64,000 bases of DNA from Flavobacterium cupreum. GTDB lineage: Bacteria > Bacteroidota > Bacteroidia > Flavobacteriales > Flavobacteriaceae. The DNA is taken from assembly GCF_003996965.1 (NCBI RefSeq), contig NZ_QWDM01000015.1, positions 62,001-126,000 on the forward strand, given 5' to 3'. A program made the translations under genes and the position numbers. The notes beneath the pieces are model-generated. The model saw only the letters and a program-made list of their open reading frames with translations, was not told the origin of the DNA and did no database searches. Positions 46,014 through 54,679 of this stretch are shown piece by piece (the stretch's first letter is position 1; each line of letters begins with the position of its first letter).

Positions 46014-46838
46014 ATGGCAAGACCTGAAAGAAATAGTGTAGACTACTTTCCTTTTCTATGTGAGGAGGGAAATAAGATGTTCTACCTTGAAGAGACTTAT
46101 GGAAATGATGGGTTTGCAACCTTTGTGAAGTTACTTAGAGAATTAGCAAAAACCGAATATCATTTCTTAAATCTATCCAAACCAAGTACAATGATGTACT
46201 TATCTGCAAAATGCAAAGTTCAAAAAGTTGTGCTAGAAGCAATCATAAATGACCTTGTTGATTTAGGAAAATTTGACGCTGGTTTATGGAAAGAAAATAA
46301 CATCATTTGGTGTCAGGATTTTATCGACAGTGTACAAGATGCTTATAAAAAGAGAAATAATAACTGTATCACTTTTGATGGTTTACTTATCCTTTTAGAC
46401 AGTTTAGGTATCCGTAAACTAAATAAAGAACCAACTAAAGAACCCGTAAACACACAAAGAAAAGAAAAGGATATAAAAGAAAAGGATATAAAAGAAAAGT
46501 ATGATGCCAGAAAATTAAAATTTTCTTCCACTCTCCAGCCTTATTTAGAAGTTTATGGAAAGGATTTTTTAAATGATTTTTATTCATACTGGACTGAACC
46601 AAATAAATCCAAAACAAAATTTAAACAAGAAATGGAAAAGACTTGGGATTTAGAGCGTAGACTTTCTACTTGGGCAAAAAATGATAAAAATTTCAAATCA
46701 CCTCAAAATGGAAAAACAGATAATAATTCAGGATCAAGTACAAATTCGGGGTATAAGCCTGCCACAGTCGATAGAGAAAAGCTTATTCAAGAGCTTACCG
46801 ATGATGTTGCAAATGGAAATATCCCAGGTGTCTATTGA
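46014..46838 (+). CDS. DUF4373-type phage replication protein
   Basis: A 274-residue protein whose N-terminal 90 residues (VDYFPFLCEEGNKMFYLEET, then GFATFVKLLRELAKTEYHFL) fit the DUF4373/Lin1244-like domain found in phage replication proteins. A Lys/Glu-rich linker with EKDIKEKDIKEK follows, then a second helical domain (LQPYLEVYGKDFLNDFYSYW). It overlaps the next gene by 38 nt. A helicase-loader or initiator role is inferred from similar phage layouts. Confidence 0.75.
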   Translation: MARPERNSVDYFPFLCEEGNKMFYLEETYGNDGFATFVKLLRELAKTEYHFLNLSKPSTMMYLSAKCKVQKVVLEAIINDLVDLGKFDAGLWKENNIIWCQDFIDSVQDAYKKRNNNCITFDGLLILLDSLGIRKLNKEPTKEPVNTQRKEKDIKEKDIKEKYDARKLKFSSTLQPYLEVYGKDFLNDFYSYWTEPNKSKTKFKQEMEKTWDLERRLSTWAKNDKNFKSPQNGKTDNNSGSSTNSGYKPATVDREKLIQELTDDVANGNIPGVY

Positions 46839-47547
46839 TCAACTTCCGGCCGAAAAAAAAATGGATTTAGCCGATGATGTGATGAGGTTGCTGCAAGTCA
46901 GAGAAAAAAATAAAGAAATGACTAAAGATTGGTTGATTTTTATATCAACGTCAAATTTTAAAATAACGGCCGGTGAAATTTATTTAGCTTTTAAAATGGC
47001 TTTAAGTCGTCAGATTTTAGATTCTAATGGAAAAGAAATTGATTTGTATCCTGAATTAAGCAACAATGCAACCGGTAAAGTTATTTCCGCTTATCTGAAT
47101 TTTAAAAGTGATAGCGAAGTTTACCAAAAGGCAAAAGGTAAATTGAAAGCTCTAAAATTACCTACGAATGAAATTTCAGAAAATGAAAAACTAAAATTAA
47201 AAGAAGATTTTTTAAAAATGGTTTTTGAAGAAATTACAGTTAATGGGTATTGTCAAGATGCTCATCATTTGTTTTTGGAGTTGGAGAATTCCGGAAAGTT
47301 TAATATCAGTCCCGAAGAAAAAAAGAAACTTTATCAAGAACAATTGAAAATACATATTCCATTGGAAAAAGAAGAGATAAAGCTAAAAGGATCTTATTCA
47401 GCGAAACATCTTCTTAAAAACTTCCAAGAGCGTTTAGATTCGGGTAAACCATTAACTGCAGTTGTGAACAAATGTAGAAGTATAACGGTCTCTAACTATC
47501 TAAAAGATTTTGTGTCCGATTTTGAAACCTTTAAAAAATCACTTTAA
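46801..47547 (+). CDS. Hypothetical phage replication-region protein
   Basis: Start taken at 46801 (MMLQMEISQVS); 46813 is also possible. Longer in-frame extensions would lie deep within the upstream gene. The 248-residue protein is helical, with TKDWLIFISTSNFKITAGEIYLA cut by a KALKL-rich middle and a basic C-terminus. It is absent from families I can name. Position after the DUF4373-type gene suggests a replication partner. Confidence 0.65.
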   Translation: MMLQMEISQVSIDQLPAEKKMDLADDVMRLLQVREKNKEMTKDWLIFISTSNFKITAGEIYLAFKMALSRQILDSNGKEIDLYPELSNNATGKVISAYLNFKSDSEVYQKAKGKLKALKLPTNEISENEKLKLKEDFLKMVFEEITVNGYCQDAHHLFLELENSGKFNISPEEKKKLYQEQLKIHIPLEKEEIKLKGSYSAKHLLKNFQERLDSGKPLTAVVNKCRSITVSNYLKDFVSDFETFKKSL

Positions 47548-47772
47548 ATGAAAAACCAGATCATAGTCAATAAGCTAATTGATATTAAAAAGCAAATTTC
47601 GGAATTAGGCATTGAGTATTTAGAAACACAAATGCCGGTAGCTTTGAGCGATATTGGAAAAACACTTAAGCCATTTGTAGAAATAGGATCCTCAATTGAT
47701 CAATCAATAAAAAAATTAAGTTCAGATGCTGCTCCGGGATCTATTCCAAAATCAAATTGTTTGCAATCATGA
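47548..47772 (+). CDS. Small hypothetical phage protein
   Basis: A 74-residue helical protein starting directly after the preceding stop codon. Its stop overlaps the NinG-like start as ATGA. Not recognised. Confidence 0.6.
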   Translation: MKNQIIVNKLIDIKKQISELGIEYLETQMPVALSDIGKTLKPFVEIGSSIDQSIKKLSSDAAPGSIPKSNCLQS

Positions 47773-48488
47773 TTGAGCCAAAAGAAAAGGCTTGCTTGGG
47801 AACCGGAATTGCAAAGGGATTTGGTTGCGGACATAAAACAAAGCATAGGGTTTACGGACTCGGCAAAATGTGCGGTTGTTATTCGGATTGGTTATTGAAC
47901 AGCGATCAGGGAAAGATTAAACTTGAAAAGTCAATGATTTCTGCAAAATCTAAAGTTCAAAATGAAAATAAACAAAAAGCAGTTAAAGAAAAATCAATTC
48001 AAAAATTTGCTATACTTTCTCCGGATAAATACCGCGCAAAATATTTGCAGCCAATTCTAAATGAAATTTCGAGACTTATCGATTTTGGCCAGTCTTGTAT
48101 TGCAACCGGAAATTTTGGAAAGATGAATGGGGGGCATTACATTTCTGTTGGCGCTAATCGAACTACGGCTTTAAATCTTCACAACATTCATATTCAATCT
48201 TTCGAAAGTAATCATCATAGAAGTGGTGATCAGATAAAATACCGAATGGGTTTGATAGAAAGATATGGAAATGATTATTTTGACTACATTGAAACTCTAC
48301 AAAGGCATAGGCCTCTGCATCTATCCACTTCAGATATGATAGAAATTGCATCAAAAGCATCAAAAATACGATTAGAACTAAAACGTAATACAGAACAAAA
48401 AACTCCACACGAACGAATAAAACTCCGAAATAAAATAAATCTGGAACTCGGAATTTATGATTCGAACTTCTGCGAATACAAGTTCTAA
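47769..48488 (+). CDS. NinG/Rap-like recombination endonuclease
   Basis: Start at the ATG 47769 (MIEPKEKACLGTG), overlapping the upstream stop; a TTG start 12 nt earlier is less likely. The 239-residue protein has the NinG pattern: a N-terminal Cys/Gly-rich part (CLGTGIAKGFGCGHKTKHR), the block GQSCIATGNFGKMNGGHYIS, then NLHNIHIQSFESNHHRSGDQ. Lambda Rap/NinG cleaves branched DNA; the same role is expected here. Confidence 0.85.
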   Translation: MIEPKEKACLGTGIAKGFGCGHKTKHRVYGLGKMCGCYSDWLLNSDQGKIKLEKSMISAKSKVQNENKQKAVKEKSIQKFAILSPDKYRAKYLQPILNEISRLIDFGQSCIATGNFGKMNGGHYISVGANRTTALNLHNIHIQSFESNHHRSGDQIKYRMGLIERYGNDYFDYIETLQRHRPLHLSTSDMIEIASKASKIRLELKRNTEQKTPHERIKLRNKINLELGIYDSNFCEYKF

Positions 48489-48490
48489 AG

Positions 48491-48515
48491 GCTCTCGATA
48501 TCGAGGGCTTTTTTA
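48491..48515 (+). terminator. Intrinsic terminator after the NinG-like gene
   Basis: The inverted repeat GCTCTCGA/TCGAGGGC (48491-48508, one GU pair) is followed by a T run to 48515, directly after the stop. Confidence 0.75.
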
Positions 48516-48545
48516 TTACAAAATATTAATCCTTAAAATAATACC

Positions 48546-48785
48546 ATGGATTTAGAAAACTTAAATTTTGACAAAATAGAAACAATCAAAATTGTCAATA
48601 GTGTCTGGGTAGCGCAAACGACAATCTTTATTCCGAACAAAACGAAAATCGAAATTAAAGGTAACAGTGAAATAAGTGCTTATGAAAATATGCTGAAGTT
48701 TTTCTCTTATACTCAGAAACCAAAACAGATAAAAGCTTTACCAAACGGAAACAAAATCTATCACTTTAAAAACAATATATTATGA
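48546..48785 (+). CDS. Small hypothetical phage protein
   Basis: A 79-residue protein, beta-rich in outline (IKIVNSVWVAQTTIFIPNKT). Its stop overlaps the PcfK-like start by ATGA, so it is translated with it. No family is recognised. Confidence 0.6.
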   Translation: MDLENLNFDKIETIKIVNSVWVAQTTIFIPNKTKIEIKGNSEISAYENMLKFFSYTQKPKQIKALPNGNKIYHFKNNIL

Positions 48786-49189
48786 AATCATCAAATGCAT
48801 TTAAAGACACAATCAAGAATTATCTTGATACAAGAGCTTCAGAAGACGAATTGTTTGCTGTAACATATAAGAAGGAAAACAAGAACCTGGATGAATGTTG
48901 CAACTATGTTATAGAATGTGCGAAGAAAGGAGGCTGTACTGGATATTCAGATGAAGAAGTGTTTGGTTGGGCCGTTCATTACTACGATGAAGACGATATT
49001 AAAAATGTCAAACCGATTAAATCAAGAGTAATTGTCAATCATGCTATAGAGTTAACGCCGGACGATGTAGCAGCGGCAAAGCAAAAAGCTTTGGAAGAAG
49101 TCATTCAACAGGAAAAAGATAGGCTAAAGAAAAAGCCTTCATCTAAGAAAACCGTGGTTACTGAAACTGTTCAATCTGAATTATTTTGA
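48782..49189 (+). CDS. PcfK-like / AcrIIA9-family protein
   Basis: A 135-residue protein with the PcfK family pattern: FKDTIKNYLDTRASEDELFA, IECAKKGGCTGYSDEEVFGW, AVHYYDEDDI and VNHAIELT. A charged Lys/Glu tail ends exactly in QSELF, a fit to the beta-clamp-binding consensus. Some members of this family from Bacteroides were reported to inhibit Cas9 (AcrIIA9). It is followed one base later by a PcfJ-like gene, as in conjugative elements. Family membership is by memory of the pattern; anti-CRISPR activity is inference. Confidence 0.75.
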   Translation: MKSSNAFKDTIKNYLDTRASEDELFAVTYKKENKNLDECCNYVIECAKKGGCTGYSDEEVFGWAVHYYDEDDIKNVKPIKSRVIVNHAIELTPDDVAAAKQKALEEVIQQEKDRLKKKPSSKKTVVTETVQSELF

Positions 49190-49190
49190 C

Positions 49191-50549
49191 ATGAAACCAA
49201 AAACAAAATTACAGCAGGAGGTTTGGAATATTCATAATAAGCTTTCCAAACCTTTAGAACATAGACCTTTTGTTATTTCAAAGCATGATTTTTACTACAC
49301 CACTCACTATAAAAATCTTATTTGCTTGGAATGTAATCACAGCTGGAAACCGGAAGTTAATTCTAAAAAGAGCGTTTCAAATGTGATTTGTCCTTCGTGC
49401 AAAAGGAAGGTAAAACAGCTTACAATTTATAACGGTCAGTTTATTAGAATACTAACTTACTCCGTAATTCAGCTTGTGGATAGATTTCAGGTCATGAGAT
49501 ATTTTTCATGCTGGAAAATAATGCATAAAAATAAAAAACCAGTATATAAATTCCGAGATCTATTTGAAGAATGGACGGAATACGATAAAAATAAGAGTGT
49601 AGTAATTGGTTTAAATACCAGCTGGTCCGGTGACGGATTTAGTTTGTCGGATTACGAAGTACGGTACAATAACCCAAAGTATGGTCCAAGTGAATATGAT
49701 CGCTTTATATCTGATCTTAATTGTCCTGGAGCAGAGTTTCATCCAAGGTTTAAAAAATACGGTCTAGGTGTAGATTTTCATAATTGTGATTATCGCTTAT
49801 TACTTAGCAAGCTTGAACGAAGCTCACAAATTGAAACGCTACTAAAAGCGAAACAAAAAGAACTTTTGTTTTATGCAGTACATAAAGATGAACGCTACTA
49901 TTCGTATTGGTCGCAGATAAAAATATTGCTACGACATAAGTACAAAATTAAGGATGCCGGTATTTGGTACGACTACTTAGATTTGTTGAAATACTTCAAT
50001 AAGGATATTCGTAATCCTAAAATCATCTTGCCAAAAAATCTCAAGAAGGCACATAATGAATATGTCGTAAAAAAGCAAAAGCGCATCGATCAACAAAATG
50101 CCGAACGCGAAGTTAAAAGGCAAGAAAATGAACGGTTACGAGCCGAGGCAGAGACTGCATTAAGAAACATTAAGGCTGAAGTATTTAAGAACTTTTCATT
50201 AAAAAATGATAGATTAATTATTGTACCGTTGATTGATGATGATGATGTTAAGGAAGAAGGCAGAATTTTAAAGCATTGCGTTCACACAAATAACTATCAT
50301 AAAAAATCGGGAATATTGTTAATGTCAGCTCGAATCGACGGAAGCCCCCTTGAGACAATTGAGATCTCACTAGCTTCTTATTCAATTATTCAATGTCGTG
50401 GTTTAGATAATAAACCAACGGAATATCACGATCAGATAATTGATCTAGTAAGAAGGAACATGGGTAAGCTCTCTCGATTAGTGGAAAAGCACAAAGACTT
50501 AAAAGAAAAAGACTCAATATTAAAAAATCTGCAACATAGTGCAGCATAA
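49191..50549 (+). CDS. PcfJ-like protein
   Basis: A 452-residue protein. A zinc-ribbon-like pair (CLECNHSW and CPSCKRKV) lies in the first 90 residues, a long charged helix near 295-335, and a C-terminal PcfJ-like block (IIVPLIDDDDVKEEGRILKH, then CVHTNNYH, and PLETIEISLASYSIIQCRG). PcfJ and PcfK pair on enterococcal pCF10-type plasmids and Bacteroidetes elements; the molecular role is poorly known. It sits between the PcfK-like gene and the phage clamp. Confidence 0.75.
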   Translation: MKPKTKLQQEVWNIHNKLSKPLEHRPFVISKHDFYYTTHYKNLICLECNHSWKPEVNSKKSVSNVICPSCKRKVKQLTIYNGQFIRILTYSVIQLVDRFQVMRYFSCWKIMHKNKKPVYKFRDLFEEWTEYDKNKSVVIGLNTSWSGDGFSLSDYEVRYNNPKYGPSEYDRFISDLNCPGAEFHPRFKKYGLGVDFHNCDYRLLLSKLERSSQIETLLKAKQKELLFYAVHKDERYYSYWSQIKILLRHKYKIKDAGIWYDYLDLLKYFNKDIRNPKIILPKNLKKAHNEYVVKKQKRIDQQNAEREVKRQENERLRAEAETALRNIKAEVFKNFSLKNDRLIIVPLIDDDDVKEEGRILKHCVHTNNYHKKSGILLMSARIDGSPLETIEISLASYSIIQCRGLDNKPTEYHDQIIDLVRRNMGKLSRLVEKHKDLKEKDSILKNLQHSAA

Positions 50550-50567
50550 ACTTAAAAATTAATTTAT

Positions 50568-51683
50568 ATGAACATAATCCTAAACAGTAAAAATTTACTC
50601 GAAAAATTATTGATTTTAAACGGCGTTATTAATTCGTCAAACACGCTGCCAATATTGGACTGCTTTTTATTCGAAATTGACGAAAATAAATTGAAAATAA
50701 CGGCTTCTGATCTGGAAACTACCATATCATCTATACTTGAAATTACCTCACCAGACAAAGGATCAATTGCGGTACCTTCAAGAATGCTGATTGATATGCT
50801 AAAAACATTTCCAGAGCAGCCGCTTCACTTTTCTGTATTGGAAAATAGCACAATGGATATTATTTCATCATCGGGAATTTATTCTATCGCATATTCTCCA
50901 GCAAAAGAATACCCTACTGCAGTATTAGTTGAAGATGCTCAAACAGCCAAAATAAATTCAAAAGTATTGGGAAAAGCAATTAGCAAAACAGTCTTTGTAG
51001 CTGGAATAGATGATTTAAGGCCCTCAATGACCGGTGTTTTATTTCAGTTTTCGCCTGCCGGATTAAATTTCGTTGCAACGGATGCTCACAAATTGGTGAG
51101 GTACCAGCGAACAGATATAACCTCATCAGAAGAAATTGATTTTATTGTTCCTAAAAAGCCTTTGAATGTTTTGAAGGGAATCCTTTCTACATTGGATATC
51201 GAAGTTGTTCTTTCATTCAACCAAACCAATGCGATTTTTACTTTTGGAGATTTTGTTTTGATATGTCGTTTAATTGACGCTCAATACCCTAAGTACGAAA
51301 ATGTAATACCAAAAGATAATCCGAACAAAGCTTTAGTTGATAGGGACTCTTTTTTAAGTTCAGTTAAATGTGTTTCTATTTTTTCTAACAAAACCACTCG
51401 CCAAGTAGTTTTAAATTTCATCGGTAACGAAATACAACTTTCAGCCGAAGACGTTGACTACTCAAACAAAGCAAATGAGCGACTTAATTGTAGTTTCCAA
51501 GGAGAAGACACTAAAATCGGATTCAATGCAAAATACCTTGCTGAATTAGTGAGCAATTTAAGTTGTGATAATATAAATTTTGAATTCTCTCTGCCGCAAA
51601 GAGCAGCGCTTTTAATTCCGGCTGACGGTGAATCAGAACATGAAAATCTTCTCATGTTGATTATGCCAACCCTTATTTCTTAA
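50568..51683 (+). CDS. dnaN: Phage-encoded DNA polymerase III beta clamp
   Basis: A 371-residue protein, the full length of bacterial DnaN. It starts MNIILNSKNLLEKLLILNGV and has the expected three-domain pattern, including FVATDAHKLVRY and the C-terminal LLMLIMPTLIS. It would form the sliding ring on DNA. A phage copy may redirect the host replisome or recruit phage proteins; two small phage proteins nearby end in clamp-binding pentapeptides. It is bounded by a terminator-like hairpin downstream. Confidence 0.93.
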   Translation: MNIILNSKNLLEKLLILNGVINSSNTLPILDCFLFEIDENKLKITASDLETTISSILEITSPDKGSIAVPSRMLIDMLKTFPEQPLHFSVLENSTMDIISSSGIYSIAYSPAKEYPTAVLVEDAQTAKINSKVLGKAISKTVFVAGIDDLRPSMTGVLFQFSPAGLNFVATDAHKLVRYQRTDITSSEEIDFIVPKKPLNVLKGILSTLDIEVVLSFNQTNAIFTFGDFVLICRLIDAQYPKYENVIPKDNPNKALVDRDSFLSSVKCVSIFSNKTTRQVVLNFIGNEIQLSAEDVDYSNKANERLNCSFQGEDTKIGFNAKYLAELVSNLSCDNINFEFSLPQRAALLIPADGESEHENLLMLIMPTLIS

Positions 51684-51693
51684 ACTATTCAAT

Positions 51694-51718
51694 CGGGATC
51701 TTAAAAGTCCCGGTTTTT
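51694..51718 (+). terminator. Intrinsic terminator after the clamp gene
   Basis: A 5-bp GC-rich stem CGGGA/TCCCG (51694-51698 with 51708-51712) followed by GTTTTT. Short but well placed 11 bases after the stop. Confidence 0.5.
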
Positions 51719-51729
51719 AATTCGATATC

Positions 51730-52392
51730 ATGGCAAAATTTAGAAGAACACCGGAAGGATTAACAACGTTGACTCCTGAACAAGATATTTATATTAATGA
51801 AAATTACCTCATCGTTCCAATAAAGACAATCGCTCGAAATATTGGAAAAACCAGCGATCTGGCAGTTAGAACTAGAATGACCCAGTTGGGCTTGATTGTT
51901 CCTCCAGAACTTTCAGCAGCAAGAAAAAAGGAAGGAATGTTTCGTAAAGGTTCTGTTCCTGTTAATAAGGGTAAAAAGCAATTTGAATATATGTCTCCTG
52001 AACAAATTGAAAGAACTAAAGCAACCCGATTTAAAAAAGGAAGTTCGCCTCATAATACGTGTGAAAAAGATGGCGTAATACGTATTAGGACCGATCATAA
52101 GGACAGGAACGGCCGACAGTATAAATGGATCCGAATTTCCCTGGGAAAATGGAAACAATTGCATGTTTATAATTGGGAATTAAAAAACGGAAATGTTCCT
52201 GAAGGCTCACTGGTAACTTTCAAGGATGGCGATTCATTAAATACAGAAATAGAAAATTTAGAATTGATTACAATGGAGCAAAATATGCTTCGAAATTCAA
52301 TACAAAATTATCCGGAAGATATGAAAGAAATCATGTTGCTTAAAGGTCAGATAAAACGCCAGATTAATAAACATAAAAAAGATTCCAAATGA
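51730..52392 (+). CDS. HNH-endonuclease-like protein, probably with changed active site
   Basis: A 220-residue protein. The N-terminal 60 residues resemble an HTH (TIARNIGKTSDLAVRTRMTQ). The C-terminal block KQLHVYNWELKNGNVPEGSL, then VTFKDGDSLNTEIENLELIT, is the HNH_3 pattern. The second motif position usually held by His reads Phe (VTFKDG), a variant seen in many phage homologues, so nuclease activity is uncertain and DNA binding is likely. It overlaps the next gene by 4 nt. Confidence 0.75.
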   Translation: MAKFRRTPEGLTTLTPEQDIYINENYLIVPIKTIARNIGKTSDLAVRTRMTQLGLIVPPELSAARKKEGMFRKGSVPVNKGKKQFEYMSPEQIERTKATRFKKGSSPHNTCEKDGVIRIRTDHKDRNGRQYKWIRISLGKWKQLHVYNWELKNGNVPEGSLVTFKDGDSLNTEIENLELITMEQNMLRNSIQNYPEDMKEIMLLKGQIKRQINKHKKDSK

Positions 52393-52820
52393 AAGATAAA
52401 ATTAACATCGAACTTAATAAAATCATCGGAAAGTCATTTAATTATAATGGAGAGGACCTTTATTTTGAAAGATTCAAGGAAATATCGACTGGTAAAATTT
52501 GTGTTTTTACACATAAGAGTACGCTTCATTTTTATGAATCTGAGATAGAAGGTTTCTTGAAAAATCTTACAGATTGCAAAGTTGAAAACTTTAGGGAAAA
52601 GGCTTTGGTTTCACAAAACACAAAGGCTCTTTCCGGATATACACCTTCTGCCGAGAATGTTGAAATGAAAGCAACACTAATGGAAATGCTCGCTAAAGTC
52701 AAATCAAATCCCAATGCTATTCCTCAAGCAAAAGCAACTTGCGATATAGTCAACACTATGATCAATATACAAAAAACAGAGCTTGACATGATTAAGATGG
52801 TTTCTGATAAAAATAAGTAA
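52389..52820 (+). CDS. Hypothetical phage protein
   Basis: A 143-residue protein with a beta-rich first half and a helical C-terminal half (VEMKATLMEMLAKVKSNPNA). It overlaps the HNH-like gene by 4 nt and is closed by a strong terminator. Not recognised. Confidence 0.65.
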   Translation: MKDKINIELNKIIGKSFNYNGEDLYFERFKEISTGKICVFTHKSTLHFYESEIEGFLKNLTDCKVENFREKALVSQNTKALSGYTPSAENVEMKATLMEMLAKVKSNPNAIPQAKATCDIVNTMINIQKTELDMIKMVSDKNK

Positions 52821-52850
52821 AACGAGATTTAATCTTTAATTAAAATTTTA

Positions 52851-52876
52851 AACCGCCCGTAATTGGGCGGTTTTTT
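52851..52876 (+). terminator. Strong intrinsic terminator
   Basis: The 8-bp stem AACCGCCC/GGGCGGTT (52851-52858 with 52865-52872) is followed by an uninterrupted T run. Confidence 0.92.
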
Positions 52877-52898
52877 ATTAACCCAAAAAACCAAGATC

Positions 52899-53030
52899 AT
52901 GTATACAGCATTAGCAGTTATCGGAATATCGTTCATTATTGTCACGCTATACATTTTATGCGATACAATAACAGAAGCTTTGAGTGAAGGAAAGCCCTTT
53001 GCCAACAATGAATTAAAAGGATTTAGATAA
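52899..53030 (+). CDS. Tiny membrane protein (43 aa)
   Basis: ATG at 52899 opens MYTALAVIGISFIIVTLYIL, a single transmembrane helix, and a polar tail. Its stop overlaps the next ATG as TAATG, which supports translation. Function unknown. Confidence 0.55.
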   Translation: MYTALAVIGISFIIVTLYILCDTITEALSEGKPFANNELKGFR

Positions 53031-53299
53031 TGGACTATTTAAAAGAAGAATTTGAAGGAATGGAAATGCCGACATGCTGCCAGAAATGTGAAGAATGGTT
53101 TGATCTGCATACCGGTGTTCCCTCAAAAAAATGGTTTCCAAAAAGTACAATTTGTGAAAATTGCGGTGAGTTGGAAGATGATGAGATTGATCTGGATGAA
53201 GAAATTGCAGATTTAAAAGAGACAATTTCCGAGGCCGAAGATTCTATTTCAACAGCAAAGGCAAGATTGAAAGAACTTAAAGCTGAGGGTCATGTCTAA
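53030..53299 (+). CDS. Zinc-ribbon plus coiled-coil small protein
   Basis: An 89-residue acidic protein: CCQKC and CENCG form a likely zinc ribbon (residues about 16-46), followed by a Glu-rich coiled coil (DLDEEIADLKETISEAEDSI). It overlaps the next gene by 8 nt. Role unknown. Confidence 0.65.
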   Translation: MDYLKEEFEGMEMPTCCQKCEEWFDLHTGVPSKKWFPKSTICENCGELEDDEIDLDEEIADLKETISEAEDSISTAKARLKELKAEGHV

Positions 53300-53840
53300 T
53301 ATAAATAAGCCAATATGCACGAAGGTTAGTTACGGTTCTAAACAATTTGCGGATGAAGACATAAAGCGAATTACTAAAAAAAGCACCAGGACAAACGTTC
53401 CTATTCGAAGTTACCTATGTACAAAATGCAATACGTGGCACCTGACCCGGAGAGTTGATTTCGCAATTACGATCGAAACTCTTACAGAAAAAGTAAAAAA
53501 GCAAAAGGAGTTTATCAATAACCTGAAAGTCCGGATTAAAGCTTACGGATCTGAATATGATGCGGTAGTCCTGGAAAGAGATAAATTAATTGTCGAACGC
53601 TCAGGATCTAATAATTCAGGGAGCAAAAAAAACAAAGCAGAATATCAAGCCGAGAAATATTACACTCTTCTAACTAAACAAAACGAAGAAACTAATTATT
53701 TGTACGATGAGATAAAAGCAATTCTCCCTGAGCATCAGTTCCCGGAATTTCAAGAAAAGTTCGAATTGTGGAGAAAAGAAAACTGGGAACTACCGCTAAA
53801 AAGTAAATTAAAGTCAATGATTAAAAAGGAAAAATCATGA
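53292..53840 (+). CDS. Hypothetical protein with zinc motif and coiled coil
   Basis: A 182-residue protein: CTKCNTWHLTRR (metal-binding look, Cys/Cys/His) near residue 37, then a coiled coil (TEKVKKQKEFINNLKVRIKA) and a C-terminal helical part. It overlaps neighbours by 8 and 4 nt. The zinc motif followed by a coiled coil repeats the design of the preceding small protein. Confidence 0.65.
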   Translation: MSNINKPICTKVSYGSKQFADEDIKRITKKSTRTNVPIRSYLCTKCNTWHLTRRVDFAITIETLTEKVKKQKEFINNLKVRIKAYGSEYDAVVLERDKLIVERSGSNNSGSKKNKAEYQAEKYYTLLTKQNEETNYLYDEIKAILPEHQFPEFQEKFELWRKENWELPLKSKLKSMIKKEKS

Positions 53841-54061
53841 GTTGGATATCAGTGAAAAATAGAAAACCTCTAACCTATAAAACAGGAAACTGGGACGGAA
53901 AGAATAGCGACCTTGTCTTGTGTGAGGATAAAAACGGAAATCATCATATAGCACTTTTTTGCGATGGTTTCATGGACGGATCACCTTTTGAAAACTGGTA
54001 TGATAAGTCAGGCTTTGATTTAGATGTTGAAATAGTTCGCTGGATGGAAATTCCGGTATAA
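53837..54061 (+). CDS. DUF551-like small protein
   Basis: A 74-residue protein beginning MSWISVKNRKPL and ending VEIVRWMEIPV, the pattern of the DUF551 phage family (W at both ends, central Gly/Asp-rich hairpins). Function unknown in the family. Confidence 0.7.
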   Translation: MSWISVKNRKPLTYKTGNWDGKNSDLVLCEDKNGNHHIALFCDGFMDGSPFENWYDKSGFDLDVEIVRWMEIPV

Positions 54062-54106
54062 AAACCAAAGTAATCGAATTCGAAAAAAATTAAATTTAAG
54101 TCAATT

Positions 54107-54574
54107 ATGGAAAAATTAATTTCAAATACTGCATATGGAATTGAAGTGGCAGAAATGGTAGTCAATGAAAAGTTGTCTATTGAAGAGGCATATTTAAAGT
54201 GCTGCAAATACGATCAGTTTCTAAGCCAAAAAGTAACACTTGGAATATTCGTTCCAGCGAAACTTGTTAACGGAGAGTGGGTTGTTTTGACAGAGCCTAA
54301 AGGTATTAAGTGTTGTGCAGGAATATCCAATGATTGTGACTGTAGAGGGGATTTACAATATGATTCAGAAGAAATTTACGAATACCAGGAAGCAAAAGAA
54401 AGTGTATTGTTTGAAGGTTTTGCATTTAATAGAGATTCTGAAGATTATTATTTTCTAGTTAGAGATGAATGTTACATGACCCTAATTAGAAAGAATCACA
54501 ATGATGATATTGAAAGCTTAATAGGTCGAGATTATAATTTAACAGCAACCGCACAAAAACAAATCGGATTATGA
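54107..54574 (+). CDS. Hypothetical phage protein
   Basis: A 155-residue acidic protein with five Cys in the segment KCCAGISNDCDCRG and nearby, possibly metal-binding. It ends in an ATGA overlap with a tiny membrane protein. Not recognised. Confidence 0.6.
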   Translation: MEKLISNTAYGIEVAEMVVNEKLSIEEAYLKCCKYDQFLSQKVTLGIFVPAKLVNGEWVVLTEPKGIKCCAGISNDCDCRGDLQYDSEEIYEYQEAKESVLFEGFAFNRDSEDYYFLVRDECYMTLIRKNHNDDIESLIGRDYNLTATAQKQIGL

Positions 54575-54675
54575 AAAACGAATTATACGACATATATGAT
54601 ATGAGAGTTGCAAGAATCCTTTGGTTTTTGATAGGATTCATTTCGGGATCAGTTTTAATCTTTTTAATCAAGTAA
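54571..54675 (+). CDS. Tiny membrane protein (34 aa)
   Basis: ATG at 54571 overlaps the upstream stop by ATGA. The product MKNELYDIYDMRVARILWFL continues into one transmembrane helix and ends in IK. The next gene starts 4 nt after the stop. Translation is inferred from overlap. Confidence 0.5.
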   Translation: MKNELYDIYDMRVARILWFLIGFISGSVLIFLIK

Positions 54676-54679
54676 TTTT

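Noticed and set aside
46681..46800. N-terminal extension of the 46801-47547 gene
   Set aside because: It lies fully inside the DUF4373-type gene in another frame and looks random, so the later start cluster was used.
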